Below, one piece after another: positions 1 through 7,655 of a stretch of DNA of 14,346 nt; within the stretch, counting starts at the first letter, position 1; every line of letters begins with the position of its first letter. The notes under the pieces are model-generated. The model ran no database searches, was not told the origin of the DNA, and saw nothing but the letters and a program-made list of their open reading frames with translations. The stretch comes from DATCIH01 sp036507955. GTDB lineage: Bacteria > Bacillota > Clostridia > Clostridiales > Clostridiaceae. Where the stretch lies: assembly GCA_036507955.1 (NCBI GenBank), contig DATCIH010000172.1:1-14346 (forward strand). Reading direction: 5' to 3'. The position numbers and the translations under genes are program-made.

Positions 1-88
1 AAACCGTTGATTTGGGCTAGTTTAAGCTGTTTTTATTTTAAAGGTTTTCTCAAAAATAATCAAATATTTAATAGAAGTATTTTTTCGA

Positions 89-445
89 TTAGTATAATAA
101 AATATTACAGATTTTAGAATGCACACATCTGAACTGTAACTTTAAAAGAGCTTCCTCTAAAAGTTTCATATGTTGCCTTCCTAAATCATGTTCTATATAC
201 ATCCCTGATAAAGGACCTTTTACCATCTTCTCTCCTAATTGAGTTTCCATCTTTTTAAAAAGAACAACCTCTTCCTTATTGTGATGATGTTTATCTGCAT
301 AATTTCTAACAAATGAAATCATCTTTTCAAAAGATAAAAAATCAACAGTGTTGCTATTTAATATTTCTACGCTTAACCTTCTAAATATCTTTAACCCCCG
401 CAAAATATATTGATGTTCTTCCATCATTAAATTTATTGCATCCAT
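89..445 (-). CDS. hemerythrin-domain (HHE) protein, C-terminally truncated
   Basis: Hemerythrin-like proteins form a four-helix bundle holding a non-haem di-iron centre that binds O2 or NO; in anaerobes they are linked to oxygen or nitrosative stress. The 118-residue product shows EEHQYI (His11), the HHHNKEE motif (His53-55, Glu58/59) and EHDLGRQH (His86, His92), which match the first, second and third ligand motifs. The final HxxxxD/HxxKED motif of the fourth helix is absent: the sequence leaves the family pattern after about residue 103 (LLKLQ) and ends 15 residues later. Family members are usually near 180 residues. I start at the ATG at 445 because AGGAGG lies 7 nt upstream; an upstream in-frame ATG at 499 lacks such a site. 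No C-terminal continuation was seen in bases 1-88. It probably cannot hold a normal di-iron site. The family call is sure; whether the product functions is doubtful. Confidence 0.8.
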   Translation of the reverse strand: MDAINLMMEEHQYILRGLKIFRRLSVEILNSNTVDFLSFEKMISFVRNYADKHHHNKEEVVLFKKMETQLGEKMVKGPLSGMYIEHDLGRQHMKLLEEALLKLQFRCVHSKICNILLY

Positions 446-482
446 AATTGATCCTCCTAATGTTACTAACTTCCTTAATGCT

Positions 483-524
483 ATAATATCAATTTTCATA
501 ATATAAAACAGTAACTATTGTTAC
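483..524 (-). promoter_or_regulatory. promoter with CRP/FNR-type (HcpR-like) palindrome at -41.5
   Basis: A perfect inverted repeat GTAAC-N4-GTTAC lies at 511-524. Read leftward, a TATTAT -10 hexamer lies at 483-488, and the centre of the palindrome is 29.5 bp upstream of its first base. This puts the operator at -41.5 relative to a start near 476, the classic class II activation position of CRP/FNR-family regulators. From memory, GTAAC-N4-GTTAC is close to the motif predicted for HcpR, a nitrosative-stress regulator, in Clostridia. The regulator's identity is inference; the palindrome and spacing are seen directly. Confidence 0.6.
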
Positions 525-786
525 GGATTTATATAAAAAATCTAAAAATGGGAATATTCTACAAGTTTAAGATTATCAAAAGGTAACTATATAAAGTCTT
601 CACAGGTACAAGTTCCTAAAAAAATTGAGTATATAAAAAGTCAAAGTTTCATGAGGGAAATTAATTAGTAAAAATCAGTATCAAGAAAGAATAGAGCTAA
701 TTAGCCAGAAAAAAAGAAACTACCCAATTTATCATAATGTACCATAGAAATTTATCTTTGCATTTCAAAACAAAACCCGTTAAAAG
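525..786. other. intergenic stretch without recognisable gene
   Basis: About 260 bp of AT-rich DNA between the hemerythrin promoter and the terminator of the sigma-factor operon. Only short open frames occur on either strand and none has a convincing ribosome binding site. A half-site GTAAC lies near 588. Nothing else is recognised. Confidence 0.5.
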
Positions 787-819
787 AAAACATCTTGCTT
801 TATTTTCACAAGATGTTTT
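787..819 (-). terminator. intrinsic terminator of the sigma/anti-sigma operon
   Basis: A perfect 11-bp stem (787-797 with 809-819, arms AAAACATCTTG and CAAGATGTTTT) with an 11-nt loop starts 4 bp after the anti-sigma stop codon. Read leftward, it is followed by the T-rich run TTTTCTTTTAA, as in a Rho-independent terminator. Confidence 0.8.
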
Positions 820-823
820 CACA

Positions 824-1765
824 TTATTTCTTCTTACTTACTATATCCGTTAGTCTCTCGCTTAGCTCCTTAGTGGTCATTTCTAAAGAAGATTCAAATT
901 CCCCCTGTGGAATATTTCTCTTAGCAATATCATCCTTAATATTGAATTTACCATCAAACCCACCTACTTTACTGTAGTAAGTTCCCTGAATAATTGGTTC
1001 CTTTGATTCAATTCCAAATAAAAGCACCTTATCCTCAGGCTGCATTATAACATCCCCGTCATAGCTATGAGAATATACTATAATACTCTTCGCTTTTTCT
1101 TCTTCCTCTGGAGTTGTGTTGCCTATCTCATAGTACTTATCACCAAATTTCTCTTTTGCACCACTCTGCAAGATCATATTATATTTAGTTGTAAAGCCAC
1201 CGGATTCATAAAATGTTACTACCTCACCAGTTGAAATTTTATTATTGTAGCTCTTTGTTACCAATACCTTTGATTCTGTATAGGTATAATAATTGCTGTC
1301 ATCAAAGTATTTTACTCCTATTACTTCTCCCTGAATAATAATGTCTGAAGCGGCAACTAGTTCTTCTAAGCTAACATATGCTCTAATTCTATCTGAATTT
1401 GATGTCCCACCCTGTATTTTTGCGCTTTCTACTGTATTTTTATCAACAATATACCCTTCTGACTTATATTTTTTAATTAATTTCTCATTTGATGCAGCTA
1501 AAATTTTGCTTCCACTTTGTGGAGGTTTTACTACTGCAAGTAAATTGTCTTTTGTCATCCCCTTAAATAATAGACTGGAGGTAATTAATATTAATGTAAA
1601 CGCCGCTACCGCCACAATTACTGTCCAGGGAAATGTCTTCTCTTTTACCTGGGGTAATTCTCTGAGAACATTATTTATCCTTTTATCAAGTCCTTCTGGA
1701 AAAGTCATTTTTTCACTGCTTATCCTATCTCTTATTAACTTTTCTAAAGTACTATCCTCAATCAT
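824..1765 (-). CDS. one-pass membrane anti-sigma factor
   Basis: Likely anti-sigma factor that holds the adjacent ECF sigma factor at the membrane until an envelope signal arrives. The 313-residue protein has a charged cytoplasmic N-terminus (1-46), one hydrophobic segment at about 47-67 (starting PWTVIVAVAAF) and a 245-residue extracytoplasmic domain rich in Lys, Glu, Ser and Tyr that probably senses the signal. No zinc-binding HxxxCxxC motif of ZAS-type anti-sigma factors is visible. Its ATG directly follows the TGA of the sigma gene (ATG TGA ATG), so translation is almost certainly coupled. It is the last gene before the terminator at 787-819. The family is assigned from topology and position beside the sigma gene; the signal is unknown. 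Confidence 0.75.
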   Translation of the reverse strand: MIEDSTLEKLIRDRISSEKMTFPEGLDKRINNVLRELPQVKEKTFPWTVIVAVAAFTLILITSSLLFKGMTKDNLLAVVKPPQSGSKILAASNEKLIKKYKSEGYIVDKNTVESAKIQGGTSNSDRIRAYVSLEELVAASDIIIQGEVIGVKYFDDSNYYTYTESKVLVTKSYNNKISTGEVVTFYESGGFTTKYNMILQSGAKEKFGDKYYEIGNTTPEEEEKAKSIIVYSHSYDGDVIMQPEDKVLLFGIESKEPIIQGTYYSKVGGFDGKFNIKDDIAKRNIPQGEFESSLEMTTKELSERLTDIVSKKK

Positions 1766-2305
1766 TCACATCTGCTCCTTTACTATTTTTCTAAGTTTTT
1801 CCTTCGCCCTTGAAATTCTAGATCTTACCGTGCCGTTAGGTATACTAAGTAACTTCCCAATCTCTTTCTGAGGCATGTCTTCATAAAAATATAATAAAGT
1901 AACCATCTTTAGATCTTCTTCAAGAGAGTTGATCAGGTCAAATATTTCTATATTACTATTAGAATCTTCCCTTTTGATATTATCAGCTATGTCATTATCT
2001 ATGTATGCTATCTCTTTCCTTTTTCTTAGTAGAATATTGCATTCATTTATCATTATTCTTATGATCCAAGTTTTAAAATACTCATCTCTTTTCAATTTAA
2101 TAATACCTTTATATGCTTTTATGATAGTTTCTTGAAAGACATCTTCTATATCTTCCTTACAATGGAGTCTTGTTTTTGCCACTCTATATATTATGTATTT
2201 GTGTTCTTCAATTAATCTTTCAAAAGCAAGTTTATCTCCTTTTTTAGCTAAGGTAATGTCGGTTAAACCTCCAGATATTTTTATACTCCTTTCAGAAATA
2301 TTCAC
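1766..2305 (-). CDS. ECF-type RNA polymerase sigma factor
   Basis: Extracytoplasmic-function sigma-70 factor that directs RNA polymerase to a small regulon, probably including its own operon. The 179-residue protein has sigma region 2 at about 26-95 (DIEDVFQETIIKAYKGI for core binding, then FKTWIIRIMINECN in region 2.4) and region 4 at about 123-176 with the helix-turn-helix MPQKEIGKLLSIPNGTVRSR. Regions 1 and 3 are absent, as usual for ECF factors. Translation starts at a GTG (2305) with AGGAAG about 8 nt upstream. The gene begins 47 bp after the double-GNAT gene and is coupled to the anti-sigma gene. No convincing ECF autoregulatory promoter was identified in the gap, so it may depend on upstream transcription. 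Confidence 0.92.
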   Translation of the reverse strand: MNISERSIKISGGLTDITLAKKGDKLAFERLIEEHKYIIYRVAKTRLHCKEDIEDVFQETIIKAYKGIIKLKRDEYFKTWIIRIMINECNILLRKRKEIAYIDNDIADNIKREDSNSNIEIFDLINSLEEDLKMVTLLYFYEDMPQKEIGKLLSIPNGTVRSRISRAKEKLRKIVKEQM

Positions 2306-2352
2306 CTTTTCACTTCCTTTCTTCTGTTAGATGCATTAAAAGCAGGAAATGT

Positions 2353-3240
2353 TCACAGAGATAACTTATAATAATTCATTATGGATTTCTCTTCAAAGCC
2401 ACAGGCTTTATATAAATTAAGGGCAGCATTATTTTTGCATTCCACATCTAATTCTACATCGTATATATTTTTTCCATTAATCAAACGTAAAGTTTCCTTT
2501 AAAGCAGCTCTTCCATAACCCTTTCCTCTGAAATCTGGCAATATCCCAAACGCATGTATAAACGATGATTTGTCACTGTAGTCCACTTTAATTTTACCTA
2601 TTGTCTCTCCCTTTAGCTCTACCATATATGTTATTTCATTAAGGATTTCCTCAATCTCTGGATAGTTTTCACTATCTTCTAAATCATCAAAATATATTGC
2701 ATTTTGGCTCCCTATTTCTTTTCCATCAAGCTTATTAGCTTTTCTTAAATTAACGGATTTAATTGGATCTATAGCAGTTTTACTTTGAATTTTCATTCTA
2801 AATTCTGAAAAATCATAGCCTCCTCCAACTTCCTTTATAAACTGAATTCCACTACCAGATTTACCGTCTGTTAATAGTAACAATTTATTTATATTTTTCC
2901 CTGAACACTGCTCAATTGCTAGAGTAAATAGTTTTTTAAATATCCCTTTTCTTCTCCAAGCTGGATGTGTCATACCATTTACCTCATTTATATTACCACC
3001 GAAGCTAGAAATCCCAAGGTAAGAAACTAGAACACCATCTATATAATAAAGAAACTCATTTATGGTTGTTAATCCTATTTCTGAATTCTTTGTGATATTT
3101 AGCTTATATTCTAATTCTAACTTTAAATTGGTTTTGTCCTGCAGATGGCATATATCCATAAGTTCATTGATTTCCTTATATTCTTTTTTAGATATAAATT
3201 CTTTTAGACAAATAGATTGATTTAATTGTTTTACAGTCAT
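2353..3240 (-). CDS. GNAT acetyltransferase with two tandem GNAT domains
   Basis: Predicted acetyl-CoA-dependent N-acetyltransferase of 295 residues. The C-terminal domain is canonical: motif A LPDFRGKGYGRAAL at about 234-247 (the acetyl-CoA pyrophosphate loop) and motif B NNAALNLYKACGF at 270-282. The N-terminal half has a second, weaker motif A, HPAWRRKGIFKKL (92-104), and a partial motif B region (SGSGIQFIKEVGG), suggesting a duplicated, possibly degenerate GNAT fold. The ATG at 3240 is preceded by an AAAGGGGGAT ribosome binding site. It lies 33 bp downstream of the LysE-type gene and 47 bp upstream of the sigma gene, so cotranscription is likely. The substrate is unknown; small-molecule detoxification or ribosomal-protein acetylation are both possible. 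Confidence 0.85.
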   Translation of the reverse strand: MTVKQLNQSICLKEFISKKEYKEINELMDICHLQDKTNLKLELEYKLNITKNSEIGLTTINEFLYYIDGVLVSYLGISSFGGNINEVNGMTHPAWRRKGIFKKLFTLAIEQCSGKNINKLLLLTDGKSGSGIQFIKEVGGGYDFSEFRMKIQSKTAIDPIKSVNLRKANKLDGKEIGSQNAIYFDDLEDSENYPEIEEILNEITYMVELKGETIGKIKVDYSDKSSFIHAFGILPDFRGKGYGRAALKETLRLINGKNIYDVELDVECKNNAALNLYKACGFEEKSIMNYYKLSL

Positions 3241-3273
3241 TCCCGAATCCCCCTTTGAGCTGGTATTTAATTA

Positions 3274-3897
3274 TTATTTAAAGACAGATTTACAGATTTT
3301 AAATGCAAAATACAATAGAAGTGCCCCAAAAGACCTGTCAAGCCAAATGCGACATTTATTATAGATTTGGCTGAAAAATTTAGTTGAAATCATTACCGAA
3401 AGAAAAACAAACCATACTCCAACGGCTAATACAATTTCTAATCCATATACCCATTCTACCCATACGGGTGTGTTTGAAGTAATAAATTGTGAAAATATGC
3501 TCAAAAAGAATAAGAAGGCTTTTGGATTTAATATATTACATAAAAATCCATTTTTAAAGCCTTGTAGGAAGGTTTTACTATCACTAACAGTTTCTGAAGA
3601 TTCAATGTTTATTCCCTTATTTGAAAAAGTAGAAATAATAGCTTGTATTCCTAAATACGCCAGATAACAAGCCCCCGAAATTTGTATAAATTTAAATACA
3701 TAAATATATTTTTGTAATAACAATGCAAGCCCAAATATTGTATATGATGCATGAATAATTAGTGCAGTGGCTATACCAATAGCAGATGCAATACCAATTT
3801 TCTTTCCATATCCAAGGCTATTTTTCATAACAATAAAAAAGTCAGGACCTGGAGACATTCCAGCTAGTATTCCAATAAGAAAAATTTGTAAAAACAT
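3274..3897 (-). CDS. LysE/RhtB-family amino-acid exporter
   Basis: Integral membrane exporter of the LysE/RhtB family, which uses the membrane potential to expel amino acids or related small molecules. The 207-residue length is typical. The N-terminal signature GMSPGPDFFIVMKNSL (13-28) and the later NPKAFLFF motif (about 123-130) are both present, and I count five to six hydrophobic segments. The start ATG at 3897 follows GGGAGGAT. It is separated by 106 bp and a hairpin from the upstream methyltransferase gene and probably heads the exporter, GNAT, sigma, anti-sigma transcript. The exported compound cannot be read from the sequence. Confidence 0.88.
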   Translation of the reverse strand: MFLQIFLIGILAGMSPGPDFFIVMKNSLGYGKKIGIASAIGIATALIIHASYTIFGLALLLQKYIYVFKFIQISGACYLAYLGIQAIISTFSNKGINIESSETVSDSKTFLQGFKNGFLCNILNPKAFLFFLSIFSQFITSNTPVWVEWVYGLEIVLAVGVWFVFLSVMISTKFFSQIYNKCRIWLDRSFGALLLYFAFKICKSVFK

Positions 3898-3934
3898 TTT
3901 ATCTATCCTCCCTTATTGTTTACTATAAATAAGT

Positions 3935-3961
3935 AACGCAGAGAAATTTCTACTCTGCGTT
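3935..3961 (-). terminator. probable terminator after the methyltransferase operon
   Basis: Perfect 9-bp stem AACGCAGAG/CTCTGCGTT with a 9-nt loop, 43 bp beyond the stop of the leftward methyltransferase gene. Read leftward it is followed by ACTTATTTATAG, only moderately T-rich, so termination may be partial and let the LysE-type gene be read through. Confidence 0.6.
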
Positions 3962-4003
3962 GTCTGGCAATTCTATCTGCTAATTGATATGCAGAAATCG
4001 CAT

Positions 4004-5239
4004 TTATTTATTTAATTCTTCTCTTGCAATTTCAACCCATCTAGAGATTTTCCAAGGCTGATTTTGCACTGTATGAGTATCCTTCATAATTACCTCAAGA
4101 ACACCATTTCCTGCAATTTGAAAGGTTTTTCTTAAGTCCTTTCTTATTTCCTCCTCATTAAAGGAAATACAAATGGTTGAAGGATTAGGTTTTCTACTAA
4201 AAATATAGTTTTTCCCTAACTTTTCTGCCATTATCTCTTGATTGGCCCAAGGAGATACAGCTATCCGCCTAATTCTAGGTGCTTTAAGTATTGAATCTAT
4301 TCTTTTTTCCAAACCTTCACAGCACCCATAACTATTTAGTCCAAACTTATCTAACAAGGGAATTTGATAAGGCAGAACAAATTCTTTAAACATATCAGGG
4401 GAAACCCCTACGGTTTCTTGTGACTCTGCAAAGCCCCACATATCTTTTAATTGCACCTTGGCATTTGGAAGCTTATCCTTTTGAGGAAGCTCAGTTGTAT
4501 ATCCAACCCCTCCAGATCCAACATAATCAGATTCATTATTATAAGAAAGCAATCCTTCTTTTTCAAACCAATTTATATAATTTAAATTCTCGTCTCTCAT
4601 CCATGCCATCAACCTATGAACCCCTTCAGGTTCATCATACATATAAAGCATAAAGTTTTCTAGTCCAATAAGGTCTATAACACTCCAGGTCATTCCCAAT
4701 GACCACCAAATCATTCCTCTAATTCTGCTAGGCAAAATATCGCCAAAAATACTTTCAGCTGTAGCCTTAAGTTCATAGGTAAATTCCCTATTAACGGAGG
4801 GTTCCCTGAATTTTAGCTTGTGGAAGTCTTCATTTATGTCTTTTATTGGAGACTCCCATATGTAACTACCTCTGCCCTCACCACTAGTTCTCTTTATTTC
4901 AACTCCAAAGTTGCCACTATCTATTTGCCAATTAATATCAAACCAGGGATCTGATACTTGATCATCCTTTAACACATCATTTGCATAAATTTTCATCTTC
5001 AAAGTTTTTTCCCAAGACCTTAGAATTTCATTTTCACAACATAAGGTATCCTCAGGTATTAGTTCACACCAAGCGCCTTCTGGAAAGGCAAGAATCATTG
5101 GTCTTTCTGGATTCAACTCGTTAAACTTATACCATAACCTAATTTTTTCTTTATTACTTTTACTTTCTGCAATTTGTCTAACCTTATAGGCTAACTCTCT
5201 TAGTAAGTTTTTTTCCTTCTCTGTTGCCTTTATCATCAT
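4004..5239 (-). CDS. URO-D-superfamily corrinoid methyltransferase
   Basis: Member of the uroporphyrinogen-decarboxylase-like TIM-barrel superfamily, which includes the MtaA/CmuA cobalamin methyltransferases. Directly upstream in the operon (46 bp) is a corrinoid protein, so this is most likely a methyltransferase acting on that protein rather than a haem-pathway enzyme. The protein is 411 residues, longer than typical URO-D or MtaA (about 340). Candidate metal ligands are the YGCCE motif (Cys306-Cys307-Glu308), Cys357 (STICISF) and His389 in MKDTHTV; the MtaA-type HxC pair is not seen. I start at the ATG at 5239, preceded by GGAG at 5 nt (the next codon, 5236, is also ATG); an in-frame ATG at 5254 has no ribosome binding site. 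The C-terminal part (SRWVEIAREEL) resembles other anaerobe URO-D-like proteins. Superfamily sure, substrate unknown. Confidence 0.75.
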   Translation of the reverse strand: MMIKATEKEKNLLRELAYKVRQIAESKSNKEKIRLWYKFNELNPERPMILAFPEGAWCELIPEDTLCCENEILRSWEKTLKMKIYANDVLKDDQVSDPWFDINWQIDSGNFGVEIKRTSGEGRGSYIWESPIKDINEDFHKLKFREPSVNREFTYELKATAESIFGDILPSRIRGMIWWSLGMTWSVIDLIGLENFMLYMYDEPEGVHRLMAWMRDENLNYINWFEKEGLLSYNNESDYVGSGGVGYTTELPQKDKLPNAKVQLKDMWGFAESQETVGVSPDMFKEFVLPYQIPLLDKFGLNSYGCCEGLEKRIDSILKAPRIRRIAVSPWANQEIMAEKLGKNYIFSRKPNPSTICISFNEEEIRKDLRKTFQIAGNGVLEVIMKDTHTVQNQPWKISRWVEIAREELNK

Positions 5240-5285
5240 ATGCACTCCATTCATAAGGGATTAAATATTTGAGTTAGGGGAAATT

Positions 5286-5918
5286 CTAGCCTACTAACAT
5301 TGCTTTTGCAACTTCAGCAGCCGTTGCAGCATCAGGTGTATAATGATCTGCTCCTATTTCTTTAGCATAGTTAGATGTAATTGGAGCTCCACCAATCATG
5401 AATATGTATTTATCTCTAATACCACGTTTAACAAACTCATCAATTATTTCTTTCATGGCTGGCATTGTTGTTGTAAGAAGAGCTGACAGACAAACTATTT
5501 GTGCTCCTACTTCTTCTGCTTTATCTGCGAAGGCTTCAGGTGTAACATCAGTACCTAAATCGTAAACCTCAATACCTGCTCCCTTAAGCATCATCCTAAC
5601 TAGGTTCTTACCTATATCATGTAAGTCTCCTTTTACTGTTCCTATAACTGCTTTGCCTATTGCTTTAACTCCTGCAGCTGTAAGGATAGGTTCAAGAATT
5701 TGCATACCTGCATTCATAGCACGAGCTGCAATTAACATTTCTGGAACATAAATTTCATTATTCTTAAATTTAATTCCTACTTCACTCATTGCTGATATTA
5801 AGCCTTCATTCAATATTACCTCAGGATCTATTTTTTCCTCTAACGCTAAACTGACTAATTCCTTAACCTTTTTAGCATTACCTCTTTGTACAAGTAGGGA
5901 AAGTTCTTTTAAGTCCAT
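5286..5918 (-). CDS. corrinoid (B12-binding) methyltransferase protein
   Basis: Corrinoid protein that carries a methyl group on cobalt between a substrate-specific methyltransferase and an acceptor methyltransferase, as MtaC, MtbC and MttC do. The 210 residues hold an N-terminal helical cap domain (about 1-88, with YVPEMLIAARAMNAG at 57-71) and a C-terminal Rossmann-like B12 domain. The base-off/His-on motif is complete: DLHDIGKN with lower-ligand His100, then SAL (145-147) and IGGAP (175-179). An excellent AGGAGG precedes the ATG. Upstream, a TATAAT-like -10 lies at 5953-5958 (leftward) with only a weak -35, so the gene may be expressed both from here and from the araC-type promoter. The methyl donor is unknown. 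Confidence 0.93.
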   Translation of the reverse strand: MDLKELSLLVQRGNAKKVKELVSLALEEKIDPEVILNEGLISAMSEVGIKFKNNEIYVPEMLIAARAMNAGMQILEPILTAAGVKAIGKAVIGTVKGDLHDIGKNLVRMMLKGAGIEVYDLGTDVTPEAFADKAEEVGAQIVCLSALLTTTMPAMKEIIDEFVKRGIRDKYIFMIGGAPITSNYAKEIGADHYTPDAATAAEVAKAMLVG

Positions 5919-6024
5919 ATATATTCCTCCTAAAATTATAGATTTTATTCCTATTATACAATAATAATCCCTTTATTAATTTTTGTATTGTAAATAACCT
6001 ATACTTTCTAGTATTATTTTACTG

Positions 6025-6588
6025 TTATTTAATTTGATTGGGTACAAGTTTCAGAAGGTCCTCTCTTCCTACTTCAACTAGCAACTTTCTCCATCTCTCA
6101 ATGTGGCTTACATGAGTAAACTGTGGCATAAAGCCTAATCTTAAGTACGTTATAATAGCTGGTATTCTGAAGTCATCTGTATTTAATACAGCACTGCTCT
6201 TTCCTTCCCTTTTCATCTCATAAAGAGCTGCTAAGCTTGCTTGCAATCCTAATCCTTTTCCTGAATACTCAGGAAGCATCCCTACCATGTGAAGATAACC
6301 TACACTTATATCCCAGTTTAGATCATACCAGGCTGTGGCCGTAGACACTGGAGTATCACCCTGGCATACAAAACAAACTCTTTCTGTTTTAAAGATTTCA
6401 TTTGACATTATTTCTTTAGTAAAATTGCTTACCTGCTTAAAAGCAACATCGATTATTTTTTCCCATTCCTTTTCTTCTCCTGCTCTAAAAGAACGAACCT
6501 TATACCCTTCTGGTACTTTAACTTCAGGTAAATTCTCTAAATTATCTCTAAACATAATTAGTGATGGAATTTTATTTTCTTCTATCAT
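6025..6588 (-). CDS. GNAT-family N-acetyltransferase
   Basis: Single-domain GNAT acetyltransferase, 187 residues. Motif A is MLPEYSGKGLGLQASL (104-119), followed by a motif B-like segment with LNTDDFRIPAIITYLRLGF (135-153), a pattern shared with mycothiol-synthase-like GNATs. The ATG at 6588 follows a purine-rich GAGAGAGG site. The gene sits between the AraC-type regulator (55 bp upstream) and the corrinoid protein gene (106 bp downstream), all leftward, so it probably belongs to the same regulated unit. Whether it acetylates the demethylated product, an enzyme of the pathway or something unrelated cannot be told. Confidence 0.85.
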   Translation of the reverse strand: MIEENKIPSLIMFRDNLENLPEVKVPEGYKVRSFRAGEEKEWEKIIDVAFKQVSNFTKEIMSNEIFKTERVCFVCQGDTPVSTATAWYDLNWDISVGYLHMVGMLPEYSGKGLGLQASLAALYEMKREGKSSAVLNTDDFRIPAIITYLRLGFMPQFTHVSHIERWRKLLVEVGREDLLKLVPNQIK

Positions 6589-6643
6589 GATTTCGCCTCT
6601 CTCTCCTTAAATTTTATTTCGTAGGCCTAATTATCAAGCATTT

Positions 6644-7507
6644 TCATCTCCAGAATTTTCTAAATTGTAGTGGCGTTATACTTTCTTTTTGTTTAAATAT
6701 TTTAATAAAATGGCTAATGCTTTCAAACCCAACTTCTTCAGAAATAATGCCAATTGGAGTTTCCGTGTTTTTAAGTAACTCTTTGGATTTATTAAGTCTA
6801 AAATCTATTAAATACTCATACAAATTGTGCCCAGTGTATTTTTTAAATATTTTAGTTAAATAAAACTTACTCAGACTAATTTCACTTGCTATTTGCTCCA
6901 AATTAATCTTTTTACCATATTCCGTTTCAATAATTGCAATGGCACTTTTTACGTAGGAAGGTATGAAGCTATCAGTTTGATTTTCTGTAGAATATAGAAG
7001 TATTTCCGTAAGTATTTCTACAATTAAGCAACTGCATACAATATCAATTCTTTCATCCTTTTTTTTCGCTAAGTCAATCATTTGATCAATATTTTTAAGT
7101 ATTATACTACGTTTTGAAATATTGGTAACTGTTCCTTTGCTCTCCATTATTCTATTTACATAAGCCCTAGACTCCGCACCATTAAAATGGAGATATTTAA
7201 ATTCCCACAGATCTTCATTATCTGTTAAATATAATTGGGGATATTTGCAGTCAATAATAAAAATACTATTTCCCTTTAAGGTATAGTTTTTATTCCGGTA
7301 GGTTAAATAACCTGTGCCAGAGAGACTATATAACATCAGGAAAGAGTCAAAATCTTTTCTACTGGTTAAGTATCCCTTCAAGCTTTTAAAATGTCCACAA
7401 CTCTCCAAATAATAAAAAATATTTTTATTCATTATACTAGGAGTATTTTCATATGAATATGAATCTTTAGATACATTAAAATTTCCCGTTATAATTTTTT
7501 CTATCAT
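6644..7507 (-). CDS. AraC-family transcriptional regulator
   Basis: Ligand-responsive transcription factor, 287 residues from the chosen start. The N-terminal part (about 45-110) looks like a cupin-type AraC ligand-binding domain (LSGTGYLTYRNKNYTL, then a region ending WEFKYLHFNG). The C-terminal 100 residues carry the two AraC helix-turn-helix units: LEQIASEISLSKFYLTKIFK and IGIISEEVGFESISHFIKIF, ending with the conserved TPLQFRK. The ATG at 7507 is preceded by GGAGAA at 5 nt; upstream ATG (7528) and TTG (7546) codons lack a good site and fall in a putative operator. It diverges from a URO-D-family gene and leads the GNAT and corrinoid genes, so it probably senses the methylated substrate or a product and controls both directions. 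Confidence 0.9.
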   Translation of the reverse strand: MIEKIITGNFNVSKDSYSYENTPSIMNKNIFYYLESCGHFKSLKGYLTSRKDFDSFLMLYSLSGTGYLTYRNKNYTLKGNSIFIIDCKYPQLYLTDNEDLWEFKYLHFNGAESRAYVNRIMESKGTVTNISKRSIILKNIDQMIDLAKKKDERIDIVCSCLIVEILTEILLYSTENQTDSFIPSYVKSAIAIIETEYGKKINLEQIASEISLSKFYLTKIFKKYTGHNLYEYLIDFRLNKSKELLKNTETPIGIISEEVGFESISHFIKIFKQKESITPLQFRKFWR

Positions 7508-7520
7508 AGTTTCTCCATAG

Positions 7521-7554
7521 GGCAACATTGTTATATTATTAGGCAATATTGTTT
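7521..7554. promoter_or_regulatory. putative AraC-type operator: two direct repeats 21 bp apart
   Basis: GGCAACATTGTTA at 7521-7533 and GGCAATATTGTTT at 7542-7554 agree at 11 of their first 12 bases and start exactly 21 bp apart, two helical turns. AraC-family dimers commonly bind such same-face direct repeats. The pair lies in the leader of the leftward regulator gene and about 11 bp upstream of the -35 of the rightward URO-D-family gene, which suits autorepression plus activation. Binding is inferred. Confidence 0.55.
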
Positions 7555-7565
7555 AGTGACAAGCT

Positions 7566-7595
7566 TTGACTGTAGTAATACAATTATATCATAAT
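7566..7595 (+). promoter_or_regulatory. promoter of the rightward URO-D-family gene
   Basis: TTGACT (-35, 7566-7571) and CATAAT (-10, 7590-7595) are separated by 18 bp; each matches the sigma-A consensus at five of six bases. The start would be near 7602, about 54 bp before the ATG. A TATAAT at 7613-7618 is an alternative -10 but has no good -35. Confidence 0.5.
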
Positions 7596-7612
7596 AAATA
7601 TTTTCAGTGCAA
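7583..7612 (-). promoter_or_regulatory. promoter of the AraC-type regulator gene
   Basis: Read leftward: TTGCAC (-35, 7607-7612), 18 bp, then TATAAT (-10, 7583-7588). It overlaps the rightward promoter, so the two directions may compete for polymerase. The start would fall near 7576, upstream of the direct repeats. Confidence 0.5.
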
Positions 7613-7655
7613 TATAATATGATTTTAATAAGACTATTGAGGTGGGTGTGTATTA

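Noticed and set aside
653..752. Rightward peptide-like stretch containing KNQYQERIELISQKK, perhaps a transposase remnant
   Set aside because: It is only about 30 codons with no start, no ribosome binding site and no inverted repeats; the resemblance to IS3-type proteins is too weak to claim.
1341..1871. Rightward 176-codon open frame
   Set aside because: It is antisense to the anti-sigma and sigma genes, which have clear family features and coupled starts.
4004..5239. Classical haem-pathway uroporphyrinogen decarboxylase
   Set aside because: It is next to a corrinoid protein, longer than HemE, and not near other haem genes; a methyl-transfer role fits better.
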